A stretch of DNA of 64,000 nt, taken from Streptomyces lienomycini. GTDB taxonomy: Bacteria; Actinomycetota; Actinomycetes; Streptomycetales; Streptomycetaceae. The first letter of the stretch is position 1; the number at the start of each line of letters is the position of its first letter. The translations under genes were made by a program, and so were the position numbers. Below the pieces are notes generated by a model. It was not told where the DNA came from, made no database searches, and saw only the letters and a list, made by a program, of their open reading frames with translations. The DNA lies in NCBI RefSeq assembly GCF_027947595.1, contig NZ_CP116257.1:4092001-4156000 (forward strand). Reading direction: 5' to 3'. Below are positions 1 to 14,067 of this stretch, in pieces.

Positions 1-531
1 CAGTGACGTGCTCCCCTGCTGGACGGCGTACAGCACGGGTGCGCAGACCAGGAGCACCAGGCCGGTGCGGACGTCGAAGAAGAACGTGGCCGCGATCAGG
101 GTCACCGGGGTGAGGACGGAGCTGATGAACGGGCGCAGCAGGTGGGCCGGTGTGCTCATCACCTGGATGACGTTCTGCCCGGCGAGACGGCTGAACTCGG
201 CGGTCCGGCCGGCGGTGAACCAGCCCAGCGGCAGGCGCAGCGCCTGGTCGGCCAGCCGCCGGTGCAGCACCCGGGAGAGCTGTGAGCCGACCGTGAACCC
301 GCCGCTGAGAGCGGCCCCCTGGAGTGCCGCGTAGGCGATCACGCAGCCGGCGAACGCCGCCAGCCACGGCCGGACGTCGGCGGGGTCGGTCCCGAGCAGC
401 GCCTTGAGGACGGGCACCAGAAGGGCGAAGGCGGCGCCCTGGAGTACGGCCGCGCCGCACTGGAGGAGCAGCAGCCGGTTCAGCGGCCGGGAGCCTTCCG
501 GTCCCAGGACGCGGTAGAGCTGACGGATCAT
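1..531 (-). CDS. ABC transporter, half-transporter of exporter fold (partial, runs off left edge)
   Basis: Only the first ~177 residues are in the window, read from an ATG at 529-531 toward base 1. They are hydrophobic with long membrane segments and match the transmembrane domain of an exporter-fold ABC half-transporter. The ATP-binding domain must lie beyond the left edge. The start overlaps the stop of the upstream transporter as ATGA, so the two are translationally coupled and probably form a heterodimer. In yersiniabactin and mycobactin systems such paired half-transporters (YbtPQ, IrtAB) import the metal-siderophore complex despite their exporter fold. Import is the more likely role here by analogy, but export of the product cannot be excluded. 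Confidence 0.85.
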   Translation of the reverse strand, partial: MIRQLYRVLGPEGSRPLNRLLLLQCGAAVLQGAAFALLVPVLKALLGTDPADVRPWLAAFAGCVIAYAALQGAALSGGFTVGSQLSRVLHRRLADQALRLPLGWFTAGRTAEFSRLAGQNVIQVMSTPAHLLRPFISSVLTPVTLIAATFFFDVRTGLVLLVCAPVLYAVQQGSTSL

Positions 532-2396
532 CGTGCGCTTCCCTCTCGGATGTCGGCCCCCGCGCGGGTGGGCCGCTGGTCCGGGACGCCGTCGGCGCCG
601 TCCGGGTCCGCGTTTCGCTGGGCGTCCCACAGCGCGGTGTAGCGGCCCCCGGCGGCCAGCAGGTCGTCGTGGCGGCCCTGTTCGGTGACGCGTCCGTCCT
701 CCAGCACCACGATCCGGTCGGCGGAGCGGACGGTCGACAGCCGGTGGGCGATGACGAGCAGGGTGCGGCCTGCCGCGAGCGCGGACAGGGCGTCCTGGAT
801 CAGTGCCTCGGAGTGCGGGTCGGCGTAGGCGGTCGCCTCGTCGAGCACGAGGACGGGGGCGTCGGCGAGCAACGCCCGTGCGATGGACAGGCGTTGGGCC
901 TCTCCTCCGGAGAGGGTGACGGCCGTGCCGAGTTCGGTCGCGTAGCCGTCGGGCAGCTCCGTGATCCGGTCGTGGATGCGGGCGGCGCGGGCGCACCGTT
1001 CGACTTCCTCGTCGGTGGCTTCGGGGCGGCCGAGCCGGATGTTGTCGGCGACGCCGGCCCGCAGCAGCCGTACGTCCTGGAGGACGAAGCCCACCCTTCG
1101 GTACAGCTCGGTGGCGGGGATGTCCCGCAGGTCGGCGCCGCCGAGTGTCACCGTGCCGGCCGTGACGTCGTGGAAGCGGGGCAGCAGCGAGGCCAGGGTG
1201 GACTTGCCCGAGCCGGAGGGGCCGACGAGCGCGGTGACGGTGCCGGGCGCGAGGTCGAGGTCGACTCCGCTGAGGACGTCGGTGTTCCCGTCGTAGGAGA
1301 AGGACACCGCGCGCAGACGGACGTGGTGGCCGTCGGGGAGGGCGGGGGCCGTGGGTTCGGGGAGGGTGGGAGTGTCCAGGAGTGCGGTGACGCGTACGGC
1401 GGCTGCCTGGCCGGCCCGGATCTGCTGGATGCGGGGGCCGACCACGCCCATGGGGGCGGCGACCGCGGGGCCGAGCAGGAGGAAGGGGACGAGTGCGGCG
1501 CCGGTCATCCATCCCTGGGTGACGAACACCGCGCCGGGGACGGCCAGGAGCAGCAGGACCACGGCCGGGGCGACCACCAGGATCGCGGCGGTGGAGGTGG
1601 CGAGGGTGGACCGGACCCAGCCGGAGAAGAAGTCGGCGAAGCCCTCGGTGGCACGGACGAAGCGCTCGTGGGCCCTGTGGCCGCGCCCGAAGCTCTTGAA
1701 GACGGCGATTCCGGAGGCGAACTCCACGGCTGCGGCGGAGATCCGGCCCGTCGCGGCGCCGAACTCGGCCATCTGCGCCGCCGCGCCCGCCATGGCCCGG
1801 CCGAACAGGAGCACGCCGAGCAGCAGGGGGGCCACGCTGATCAGGGCGAGGCGCCAGTCGACGGTGAACAGGTAGGCGAGGGTGAGCAGCGGGGCGGTGA
1901 GGACGGAGACGACGTCGAGGAGGGTGTGGGCGAACAGGGTGTGCAGGGCGCTCACGTCGTCCTGCACGGCCTGCTTGACCTCGCCGGTGCCCCGGTCGGT
2001 GAGCCGGCCGAGCGGCAGCCGTCCGATGTGCCGGGCGAGCCGGCGGCGGAGGGTGAGCTGGAGGTCGTTGTCGGCGAGGTGGGCGAGGGCGCCGGCCGCC
2101 GTGCCGCACACCAGGGCGGCGAAGCCGGCCGAGCAGGCCAGCGCCACCAGCGGCCAGAGGGCGTCGCCCTCGGCCGCGGAACCCTCGGTGAGGCGTTCGG
2201 CGATACGGGAGACGGCGATGAACGGGACCACTCCGGCGAGGGCGGCGACGGCCTGGAGGCCGACGGCGAGGGCCAGTCGGCCGCGGACGGGCTCGGCGAG
2301 CCCGCGCAGCGGGGACGGCGGGGCGGCGGAGGTGCCCGCGCCGACGGCCTCCTCGGCTGCCGTGGCCGGTCCGGGCCCGGGCGGTTGTGACTTCAC
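528..2396 (-). CDS. ABC transporter half-transporter (TMD-NBD), YbtP/Q-like
   Basis: A 622-residue fused transporter. The N-terminal ~330 residues form the exporter-type membrane domain. The ATPase follows with Walker A GPSGSGKST, signature LSGGEAQR, Walker B VLVLDEAT and the H-loop IAHRL. The GTG start at 2394-2396 is chosen because it overlaps the TGA of the methyltransferase upstream (GTGA); a longer upstream reading has no support. Its own stop overlaps the next transporter's ATG. It is therefore part of the metallophore operon and probably pairs with the gene at 1-531. The substrate is inferred from context as the metal-loaded or free thiazoline siderophore. Confidence 0.9.
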   Translation of the reverse strand: MKSQPPGPGPATAAEEAVGAGTSAAPPSPLRGLAEPVRGRLALAVGLQAVAALAGVVPFIAVSRIAERLTEGSAAEGDALWPLVALACSAGFAALVCGTAAGALAHLADNDLQLTLRRRLARHIGRLPLGRLTDRGTGEVKQAVQDDVSALHTLFAHTLLDVVSVLTAPLLTLAYLFTVDWRLALISVAPLLLGVLLFGRAMAGAAAQMAEFGAATGRISAAAVEFASGIAVFKSFGRGHRAHERFVRATEGFADFFSGWVRSTLATSTAAILVVAPAVVLLLLAVPGAVFVTQGWMTGAALVPFLLLGPAVAAPMGVVGPRIQQIRAGQAAAVRVTALLDTPTLPEPTAPALPDGHHVRLRAVSFSYDGNTDVLSGVDLDLAPGTVTALVGPSGSGKSTLASLLPRFHDVTAGTVTLGGADLRDIPATELYRRVGFVLQDVRLLRAGVADNIRLGRPEATDEEVERCARAARIHDRITELPDGYATELGTAVTLSGGEAQRLSIARALLADAPVLVLDEATAYADPHSEALIQDALSALAAGRTLLVIAHRLSTVRSADRIVVLEDGRVTEQGRHDDLLAAGGRYTALWDAQRNADPDGADGVPDQRPTRAGADIREGSAR

Positions 2397-3121
2397 TTGA
2401 CGAGTACTCCGATTTCGGGGATGGGCCTGCCGCCCGCCTCGGTGATGCGGCGGCTGGTCATGCCGGCCTCGCGGGCCAGCCGGGCGACGTCGAAGGTGTG
2501 CCATTCGTAGCTGTCGGCGACCTCGCGGACGGTGTGGCCGTCGCGCAGGACCTTCCAGGTGGTGGTGAACCGCATGCCGTCGCCCTCGGTGGGTTCGCCG
2601 CCGATCCACCACTCGTAGGTCTGGCGTCCGATGGTCTCCCTGAGGGACATCACCGGGGGGAGGACGCGGGGCGAGGAGACTCCCATCAGTTCGACGACGA
2701 TGGGTGCCCCGTCGGGCAGGCGGTCCGCGAGCCGCTTCCACAGCGTCACGCGTTCGGGAACGGTGAGGTGGCCGGCGACGCCGAAGACGACGACGGCGGA
2801 GAGGCGTTCGGGCAGGACGAGGTCCTGGGCCGATCCGTCGACGACGGTCACCCGCGGGCGCAGGTCCGGGTCGCGGGCGACCCGGGAGGTGAGCATGGCG
2901 CGCATGGTCGCCGACGGCTCGGCGGCCAGGATCTCCGCGTCCGGCAGGGCGGCGGCGATCACCTCCGTGACGCGGCCGGTGCCCGCGCCGATCTCCAGGA
3001 CGGGGCCGTGGGACACGTCGAGGCCGGAGAGGACTCCGGTGAGCGGGGGGCCGCTGCTGGCGGTGTGCCGGGTGGCGACCAGTTCGTAGAACTCGGCCGA
3101 GGTCGAGTAGTAGTCGATCAC
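2393..3121 (-). CDS. SAM-dependent methyltransferase
   Basis: A 242-residue class I methyltransferase. SAM motif I is VLEIGAGTGRVTE near residues 41-53, and a conserved acidic residue follows in the second strand (AAEPS). GTG start at 3119-3121 has a good GGAGG ribosome site. By eye it is clearly paralogous to the C-terminal domain of the fused protein at 5301-7364: both share the opening SAEF(Y/F)xLVA, the EPSxxMRAxLTSRV stretch and the IVELM motif. It is likely to methylate the metallophore (ring carbon, nitrogen or hydroxyl), but the site cannot be told from sequence. It overlaps the downstream transporter by GTGA. Confidence 0.88.
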   Translation of the reverse strand: MIDYYSTSAEFYELVATRHTASSGPPLTGVLSGLDVSHGPVLEIGAGTGRVTEVIAAALPDAEILAAEPSATMRAMLTSRVARDPDLRPRVTVVDGSAQDLVLPERLSAVVVFGVAGHLTVPERVTLWKRLADRLPDGAPIVVELMGVSSPRVLPPVMSLRETIGRQTYEWWIGGEPTEGDGMRFTTTWKVLRDGHTVREVADSYEWHTFDVARLAREAGMTSRRITEAGGRPIPEIGVLVK

Positions 3122-3173
3122 GATGGCCTCCGGTCGTGGGTGGCCGGGCGGGCCGACGCGGTGGGACGGCGGC

Positions 3174-4043
3174 TCACGGGGTGCTCGGCCAGGTGTGCGC
3201 GCCGCCGGTGGTCAGGGAGGGGTCCAGCCTGCGCAGGACGGTGGCGACGACCTCGCGGCGGCGCGGGGTGAGGTAGAAGTGGTCGCCGGGGAAGACGCGC
3301 ACCTCGGTGCGCGCGGTGGTGAGGTCCGCCCAGCCGCCCGCCCGTTCACGGGTGCGTTCCGCGCCGAGTTCCGGGTCCGTGCTCCCGGTCAGGACGTGCA
3401 GGGGGCAGGTCAGCGGCGGCCGCTCGGGCGGACGGTACGTCTCGATGATCCGGTAGTCGTGGCGCACGGCCGTCAGGACCAGGGAGCGCAGTGCGGGGTC
3501 GTCCAGGACCTCTCGGCCGGTGCCGCCCAGTCGGGCCAGCTCGGCGCCCAGGATGTCGTCGTCCTGGCGGTGCAGCCGTCCGGTGACCGCGGTGCCGGGG
3601 GCTGCCCGGCCGGACGCGAACAGGCGGCGTGGGCCCGGGATGCGGCGCCTTTCCAGCTCGTGGGCGAGTTCCCAGGCCACGGCGGAGCCCATGCTGTGCC
3701 CGAAGAGGGCGTACGGCAGGTCGAGCAGCGGCGCGACGGCGTCCGCCACGGCTCCCACCAGGTCGGCCATGTCGGCCGCCTCCGGGTCCTCGAAGCGGTC
3801 CTCGCGGCCGGGGTACTGGAGGGCGAGGAGTTCGACCTCGGGGGGCGTGAGCGCCGCCCAGGGCCGGTAGAAGCCCGCGCTGCCACCCGCGTGCGGCAGG
3901 CAGATCAGGGTGTACCGGGGCGCGGCCGCGCCGCTCCACCGCCGGATCCACGGGTTGTCGGCCTTCGCGGCGCGCGCGGAGGGCTGTGCGGGAGGCTGCG
4001 CCGAGCGCTGGACGGACGCGTTGGGTGCGGAGGACGCGGTCAC
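3174..4043 (-). CDS. Type II thioesterase (editing), YbtT-like
   Basis: A 289-residue alpha/beta hydrolase of the RifR/GrsT/YbtT family. The usual start of the fold reads LICLPHAGGSAGFYRPW, the nucleophile elbow is GHSMGS, and the catalytic His is in the late GDHFYL motif. Such enzymes clear mis-acylated or blocked carrier proteins of the assembly line. The GTG at 4041-4043 overlaps the P450 stop (GTGA), which fixes the start and adds a ~45-residue Ala/Gln-rich extension before the fold. The gap to the next gene is 52 bases. Confidence 0.9.
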   Translation of the reverse strand: MTASSAPNASVQRSAQPPAQPSARAAKADNPWIRRWSGAAAPRYTLICLPHAGGSAGFYRPWAALTPPEVELLALQYPGREDRFEDPEAADMADLVGAVADAVAPLLDLPYALFGHSMGSAVAWELAHELERRRIPGPRRLFASGRAAPGTAVTGRLHRQDDDILGAELARLGGTGREVLDDPALRSLVLTAVRHDYRIIETYRPPERPPLTCPLHVLTGSTDPELGAERTRERAGGWADLTTARTEVRVFPGDHFYLTPRRREVVATVLRRLDPSLTTGGAHTWPSTP

Positions 4044-5293
4044 CAGGCGACCCTCAGTTCTTCGAGGCCGAAGGTGGCCGAGTCGTGCTTGACGGCGACG
4101 TCGTCCCGCTCCCCCGCGAGGCGGAGGGTGGGCACGCGGCGGATCAGGGTCTCGAGGGCGACCTCCAGTTCCAGCCTGGCGAGGTGCTGCCCGACGCACT
4201 GGTGGACGCCGTGGCCGAAGGCGACGTGGTGGTTGTCGGTGCGGTGGAAGTCGACCCGCGCCGGGTCGTCGAACTGCTCGGGGTCGTGGTTGGCGCCGGC
4301 CAGGAGGGCGATGACGCCGTCGTCGGCGGGGATCGTCCGGCCGGACAGGTCGATGTCCTCGGCGGCCACGCGCAGGGGGATGGAGTCGGCGACGGACAGG
4401 ACGCGCAGGAGTTCGTCGACGGCGGCGGGCATCAGGGAGGGGTCGCGGCGGAGTTCCTCCCTCAGCTCCGGTCGGTCCAGGAGAAGCAGCGTGCTCAGGG
4501 CGATCATGCTGGTGGTGGTCTCGCGGCCGGCGTTGATGGTGATGCCGAGCGTGGACAGGAGCTGGTCCATGGTCACGTGGCCCGGGACGAGGTGCTCGGT
4601 GACGAGCTGGGAGATCAGGTCGTCGCGGGGTTCCTCGCGCCGCTTGCCGACCAGTTCGGCGAGCAGGCCGAAGAGGCCGCCGAGGGCTTGGGAGACCTGT
4701 TCGGCGGTGCTGGTGCGGGAGCCGGAGACGCGGGTGACGTCCCGGAAGAACTCCAGGTTCTCGCGGGGGATGCCGAGCAGTTCGCAGATCACCGAGGTGG
4801 ATACCGCGTTGGCGTACACGGAGACGAAGTCCACGGGACCGCCGCCGGCGAGCATGCCGTCCAGGATCTCGTCGACGCGGGCCTGCACGGCGGGCCGCAT
4901 CGCCCGCACCCGGCGCACGGTGAACACCGGCAGGAGCATCCGCCGGTATTTGGTGTGCTCGGGGGCGTCGGTGCGGATGAACGGGCGGAACTTCGCCCCG
5001 GCCTCCTGTTCGCCCTCACCGAGGGCGGGGAAGTTCGGCCGGCGGATGTCGGCGCTGGCCCGGGGGTCGGAGAGCAGTTCGCGTACGTCGTCGTAGCGGG
5101 TGATCACCCACGCTTCCTTGTTCGTCGGCAGGGTCACGCGGGCGACCGGGTCGTGGGTGCGCAGCGCTTCGTACTCCGCGGGCGCGGCGAAGGGGCAGCC
5201 GCGCTGGACGGGGAAGTCCCGGGGCGGGGCCTCGGGGTGGGGCCCGGCATCCGTGCGGGGCCGGTCGGGGGTGGGTGTCTCGGGGGTTCTCAT
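4040..5293 (-). CDS. Cytochrome P450
   Basis: A 417-residue soluble bacterial P450. The I-helix oxygen-binding motif is AGRETT, and the heme-binding loop is FGHGVHQCVGQHLARLE, with its Cys as axial ligand. As I recall the coelibactin locus, it also encodes a P450 in this position, so it probably oxidises the peptide scaffold or a tethered intermediate. It needs an electron donor, and no ferredoxin lies in this operon. The small [3Fe-4S] ferredoxin at 27857-28078 is the only candidate in the window. ATG start at 5291-5293 lies 7 bases after the upstream stop. Confidence 0.93.
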   Translation of the reverse strand: MRTPETPTPDRPRTDAGPHPEAPPRDFPVQRGCPFAAPAEYEALRTHDPVARVTLPTNKEAWVITRYDDVRELLSDPRASADIRRPNFPALGEGEQEAGAKFRPFIRTDAPEHTKYRRMLLPVFTVRRVRAMRPAVQARVDEILDGMLAGGGPVDFVSVYANAVSTSVICELLGIPRENLEFFRDVTRVSGSRTSTAEQVSQALGGLFGLLAELVGKRREEPRDDLISQLVTEHLVPGHVTMDQLLSTLGITINAGRETTTSMIALSTLLLLDRPELREELRRDPSLMPAAVDELLRVLSVADSIPLRVAAEDIDLSGRTIPADDGVIALLAGANHDPEQFDDPARVDFHRTDNHHVAFGHGVHQCVGQHLARLELEVALETLIRRVPTLRLAGERDDVAVKHDSATFGLEELRVAW

Positions 5294-5300
5294 GGAGGTC

Positions 5301-7364
5301 CTAGCCGTCGGTGGAGGAGGAGACGAGAGGGGTGTCGGTGCGCGGGCCGTCCGGGGAGGCCGGGCTGCCAGGGGTGTCCTGGGCTCCGGGCGCGGTCCGG
5401 GCGTACGGCAGGGGTGGTGCGGCGGCGGGGTCGGGTGTGTCCCGGCCCCGGGTGAGGACGGCCAGCGGGGGTGCTCCGGGGCGGGTGGGGAGGGTGCGTG
5501 CGGTCATGCCGGACTCGGCGACCACGTCCTTCAGGCCGAAGGGCTCCCAGCGGTAGGAGTCGTGCACCTCGCGTTCCGCCTGCGGGGCTCCGTCCCGGTA
5601 GACCCGCCACGTGGAGTGCAGGCGCATCACGCCGTCCTCCGCCTCGTCGGGTGCGCCTCGGAACGACCACTCGTAGCGGTGGCGTCCGGCGGTGGCGGTG
5701 GCGAGCCGGGTCTCGTCCAGGGTCGTCGGTTCCTCGAACTGCATGAGTTCGACGATCACGAGGCCATTGGGCGCCAGCCGCTGGGTCACCCGCCGCCACA
5801 GCCTGGCCCGCCCCTCGGCGTCGAGGTGGCCCAGGACTCCGCAGAGCAGCACGACGCTGATCCGGTCGGGCAGGTCGAGGTCCGGTGCGGCGTCCGCGGT
5901 GACGGTCACCCGGGACCGCAGGTCCTCGTCGCTGAAGACCCGGCTGGTGAGCACGGCACGCATGCCGACGGACGGTTCGCAGGCGATGATCTCCGCGTCC
6001 GGCCGGGCCCGGGCGACGGCCTCGGTCACGAGTCCGGTGCCGGCGCCGATGTCCACCACCGGCCCGGTGCCGAGGTCGGCGTCGGCGAGAAGTGCGGCGA
6101 CGGCCGGGGCGCTCGCGGTCGCGGTGTGCTCGGCGGCGACCAGGTCGAAGAACTCGGCGGACGGGGAGTACGCGGCGGTGTCCGCCGGGCGGGCCGGTGC
6201 CGGTCTCCCGGGGCCGGAACTCGCGTCGCCGGACGGCGGGGCGGATTCGGGGCGGGGGGTGCCGGGATCGTGCGGGAACCGTTGCGGCGCGGGGAAGACG
6301 TCACTCACCGCGAGGGGCCGGGGCGTGGCCGGCCGGACGATCTCGGGGGGTCCGAGCCGGGTCGCGAGGTCGCTCCAGATGCGGCACACGGCCAGGTCGT
6401 ACTGGCCTGCGCGCAGGGCGTCGCCGCCCTGCGCGACCGCGTCGCGCAGCCCGTCGAGCGCGCTGCCGATCGCTTCCGGCCACAGGTGGGAGAAGACCGT
6501 GCGGAAGGTCCCCGTGTCGCCGACCACCGCCGTGCTTCCGAGCCCCAGTCGGCCGGTGCCCGGCCCGTCCAGGACGAAGCGGCGGTCGGCGTCCCGCCCG
6601 ATGTGCAGGCGCGGGCTCCACAGGACGGGACCGTGGGTGTCGGCCAGGGTGAGCACACCTCCCTCGGTGCCGAGGGAGATCCGGTGCCAGTGCAGGGCGT
6701 GGTTGTCCCGGTCGGACGGGTCGAGCTGGTGGTGCACCCGCAGGGTCAGGGGCACGCCGGCGAAGACGCCGTGCAGGGAGCGGAAGGGCTGCGGCCCGAT
6801 CTCGGCGGGCAGCGGCGCCGGGGCCGCGAAACGCCAAGGTCGCAGGGCGCCCATGGCCTGCCCGAGGATGTCCACCAAGGGGTGCAGCAGGTGGATCGGG
6901 GTGGCGGCGTCCAGGAACAGGGGCCGCTGGCGTGCGACGAGCCGCCGGGCGGCCTCGACGAAGGAGCGGACCGGGGCCACGTGCGGGTAGTGGGTGTTGA
7001 GCCGGTACTGCACGCCCCGGCTGCGTGCGTGCTTGAGGTTGCCGGTCAACTCGGTCAGGTGGACGGGGTGTTCCTGGAGGACGTGGATGCCCCGGTCCAT
7101 GAGTGCCCGCGCCAGGTCGGTGCCCTGGCCGCCCGAGATGGACGAACTTACCGCCACGCAGGCGACGTCGATGTCGGCGGGGAGGTCGTCGGCGTCCGCG
7201 TAGAAGGGGACGCCCAGGCTTTCGGCGTACGCCCGGGAGGCCGTCGACCCCCTGCTCAGGATGCCCGCCAGGGTGTATCCGGGGCGCCGGCGCACCGCCT
7301 CGGCGTAGAAGCGGCCGAAGTTGGTGCCGCAGACCAGGACACGCAAGGGTTCCGGGGTGCTCAC
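5301..7364 (-). CDS. Thiazolinyl imide reductase fused to a C-terminal methyltransferase
   Basis: A 687-residue two-domain protein. Residues 1 to ~365 form a Gfo/Idh/MocA-like NADPH reductase of the Irp3/YbtU/PchG type (opening RVLVCGTNFGRFYAEAV, later LQEHPVHLTEL). These enzymes reduce a carrier-bound thiazoline to thiazolidine. After a Pro/Ala/Ser-rich linker (~365-410), a class I methyltransferase follows with VVDIGAGTGLVTEA, paralogous to the protein at 2393-3121. The C-terminus ends in a low-complexity tail. GTG at 7362-7364 overlaps the upstream stop (GTGA). Known imide reductases of this family are stand-alone as far as I recall, so the fusion is unusual. Reduction and methylation of the same ring is the obvious inference. 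Confidence 0.88.
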   Translation of the reverse strand: MSTPEPLRVLVCGTNFGRFYAEAVRRRPGYTLAGILSRGSTASRAYAESLGVPFYADADDLPADIDVACVAVSSSISGGQGTDLARALMDRGIHVLQEHPVHLTELTGNLKHARSRGVQYRLNTHYPHVAPVRSFVEAARRLVARQRPLFLDAATPIHLLHPLVDILGQAMGALRPWRFAAPAPLPAEIGPQPFRSLHGVFAGVPLTLRVHHQLDPSDRDNHALHWHRISLGTEGGVLTLADTHGPVLWSPRLHIGRDADRRFVLDGPGTGRLGLGSTAVVGDTGTFRTVFSHLWPEAIGSALDGLRDAVAQGGDALRAGQYDLAVCRIWSDLATRLGPPEIVRPATPRPLAVSDVFPAPQRFPHDPGTPRPESAPPSGDASSGPGRPAPARPADTAAYSPSAEFFDLVAAEHTATASAPAVAALLADADLGTGPVVDIGAGTGLVTEAVARARPDAEIIACEPSVGMRAVLTSRVFSDEDLRSRVTVTADAAPDLDLPDRISVVLLCGVLGHLDAEGRARLWRRVTQRLAPNGLVIVELMQFEEPTTLDETRLATATAGRHRYEWSFRGAPDEAEDGVMRLHSTWRVYRDGAPQAEREVHDSYRWEPFGLKDVVAESGMTARTLPTRPGAPPLAVLTRGRDTPDPAAAPPLPYARTAPGAQDTPGSPASPDGPRTDTPLVSSSTDG

Positions 7365-8511
7365 AGGACACCCTCCTCGATCTGCTCGGCCTCGGCGGCC
7401 GTTCCGGAGAGCCGGAGGTCGGCGACCCGGTGGGAGCGCAGGTGTCCCACCACGGTGTCCGGGTCCAGCACGTCGCACGCGAAGTGCACACCCGCGGGCA
7501 CCCCGCCGCGCAGCACCGCGTCCGTCGCGAGCGCGCCCACGGCGGCGGTGAGCCGGTAGCTGCTGGCCGCGCGCAGGGTCGCTCCCGCGGCGGCGGGCGT
7601 GCCCGACGCCGTGCCGGACAGTTCGAAATCCATGACGTAGTAGGGTCTGCGCCCGGCCAGGTCGAGGTCGGCGGCGAGGATCAGCCGCTCGGCCAGCCCG
7701 TCCGGGTCCTCCCCCGCCGCGAGACGGCCCGGCAGGAGGCTGAGCAGCGCGCGTACGGCGGGGCCGGGGTGAACGTTGTACCAGTCGAGCCGGTCCAGGC
7801 CCAGCACGGTGACGAGGCGTTCGCTCTCGCCGCTGAGGTAGGGCTGTACGGCGACCCGGCCGCGGAACGCCTCGTGCACGGTGTCCTCGTCGGTGCGCAG
7901 GGCACGCGACACGCGCCGGCCGTCGCGGACGGCGGCGAGGGCCTCGCCGTAGGCCGCGCCGTCCGCACCTCCCGTGCTGAGGGAGAGCATCAGGTCGTGG
8001 GCGACCGTCGGCGAACAGGGCTCCAGGCCGCCGCAGTAGGCGGTCAGGGCGGTGGCGCCGTCCAGGCCGCCCCGCGTCGCGAGCCAGCGGGGCAGGAGGC
8101 TGGACAGGCCGGGCAGGGCGCCCGCGGACAGGACGACGGTGCGGGCGTCGCGGGCCGGGTCGTCGCCCTTGAGGAGGTCCTCGGCGGCCGGGTCGTCCCC
8201 GGCGACGTCGACGCAGTGCGCGCCGGCGTCGAGTGCCGCGGAGGCCACCGTGGCGCGGAGCCGGTAGGTGGGTCCGACGCAGTTGAGGACGATGTCGCAG
8301 CCGTCGGTGAAGGCGCGCAGGCCGTCCGGTGCGGTGGCGTCGGCCCATACCGTCTCATCGTGTCCGGCCGGGGCTTCCTCGGCGACCGCGCACAGGGCGG
8401 ACGTGGTTCGGCCGCCCAGGCGGAGCCCCGTGTGGCCGAGGGCGCGCAGTTCGCGTACGGCGGCCCGGCCGACCGCGCCGGAGGCGCCCAGGACCCCGAT
8501 CACAGGCTTGG

Positions 8512-8515
<4 letters not shown>
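7361..8515 (-). CDS. Saccharopine dehydrogenase-like NAD(P)-binding protein
   Basis: A 384-residue protein with an N-terminal Rossmann motif VIGVLGASGAVGRAAV and the saccharopine-dehydrogenase/trans-acting enoyl-reductase layout (IVLNCVGPTYRL, then AGALPGLSSLLPRWLA). The coelibactin locus carries, as I recall, a gene of this type. Its reaction is not established. Reduction of an imine or enoyl-like intermediate on the assembly line is plausible. ATG at 8513-8515 overlaps the NRPS stop (ATGA), and its own stop overlaps the imide reductase start, so it is embedded in the coupled operon. Its base composition is like that of its neighbours. Confidence 0.82.

Positions 8516-14063
<5,548 letters not shown>

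Positions 14064-14067
<4 letters not shown>

Noticed and set aside
7361..8348. N-terminal extension of the imide reductase fusion up to 8348
   Set aside because: The extension is an Arg/Pro-rich shadow of the saccharopine-dehydrogenase-like gene. The GTG at 7364 with a GTGA overlap is the real start.
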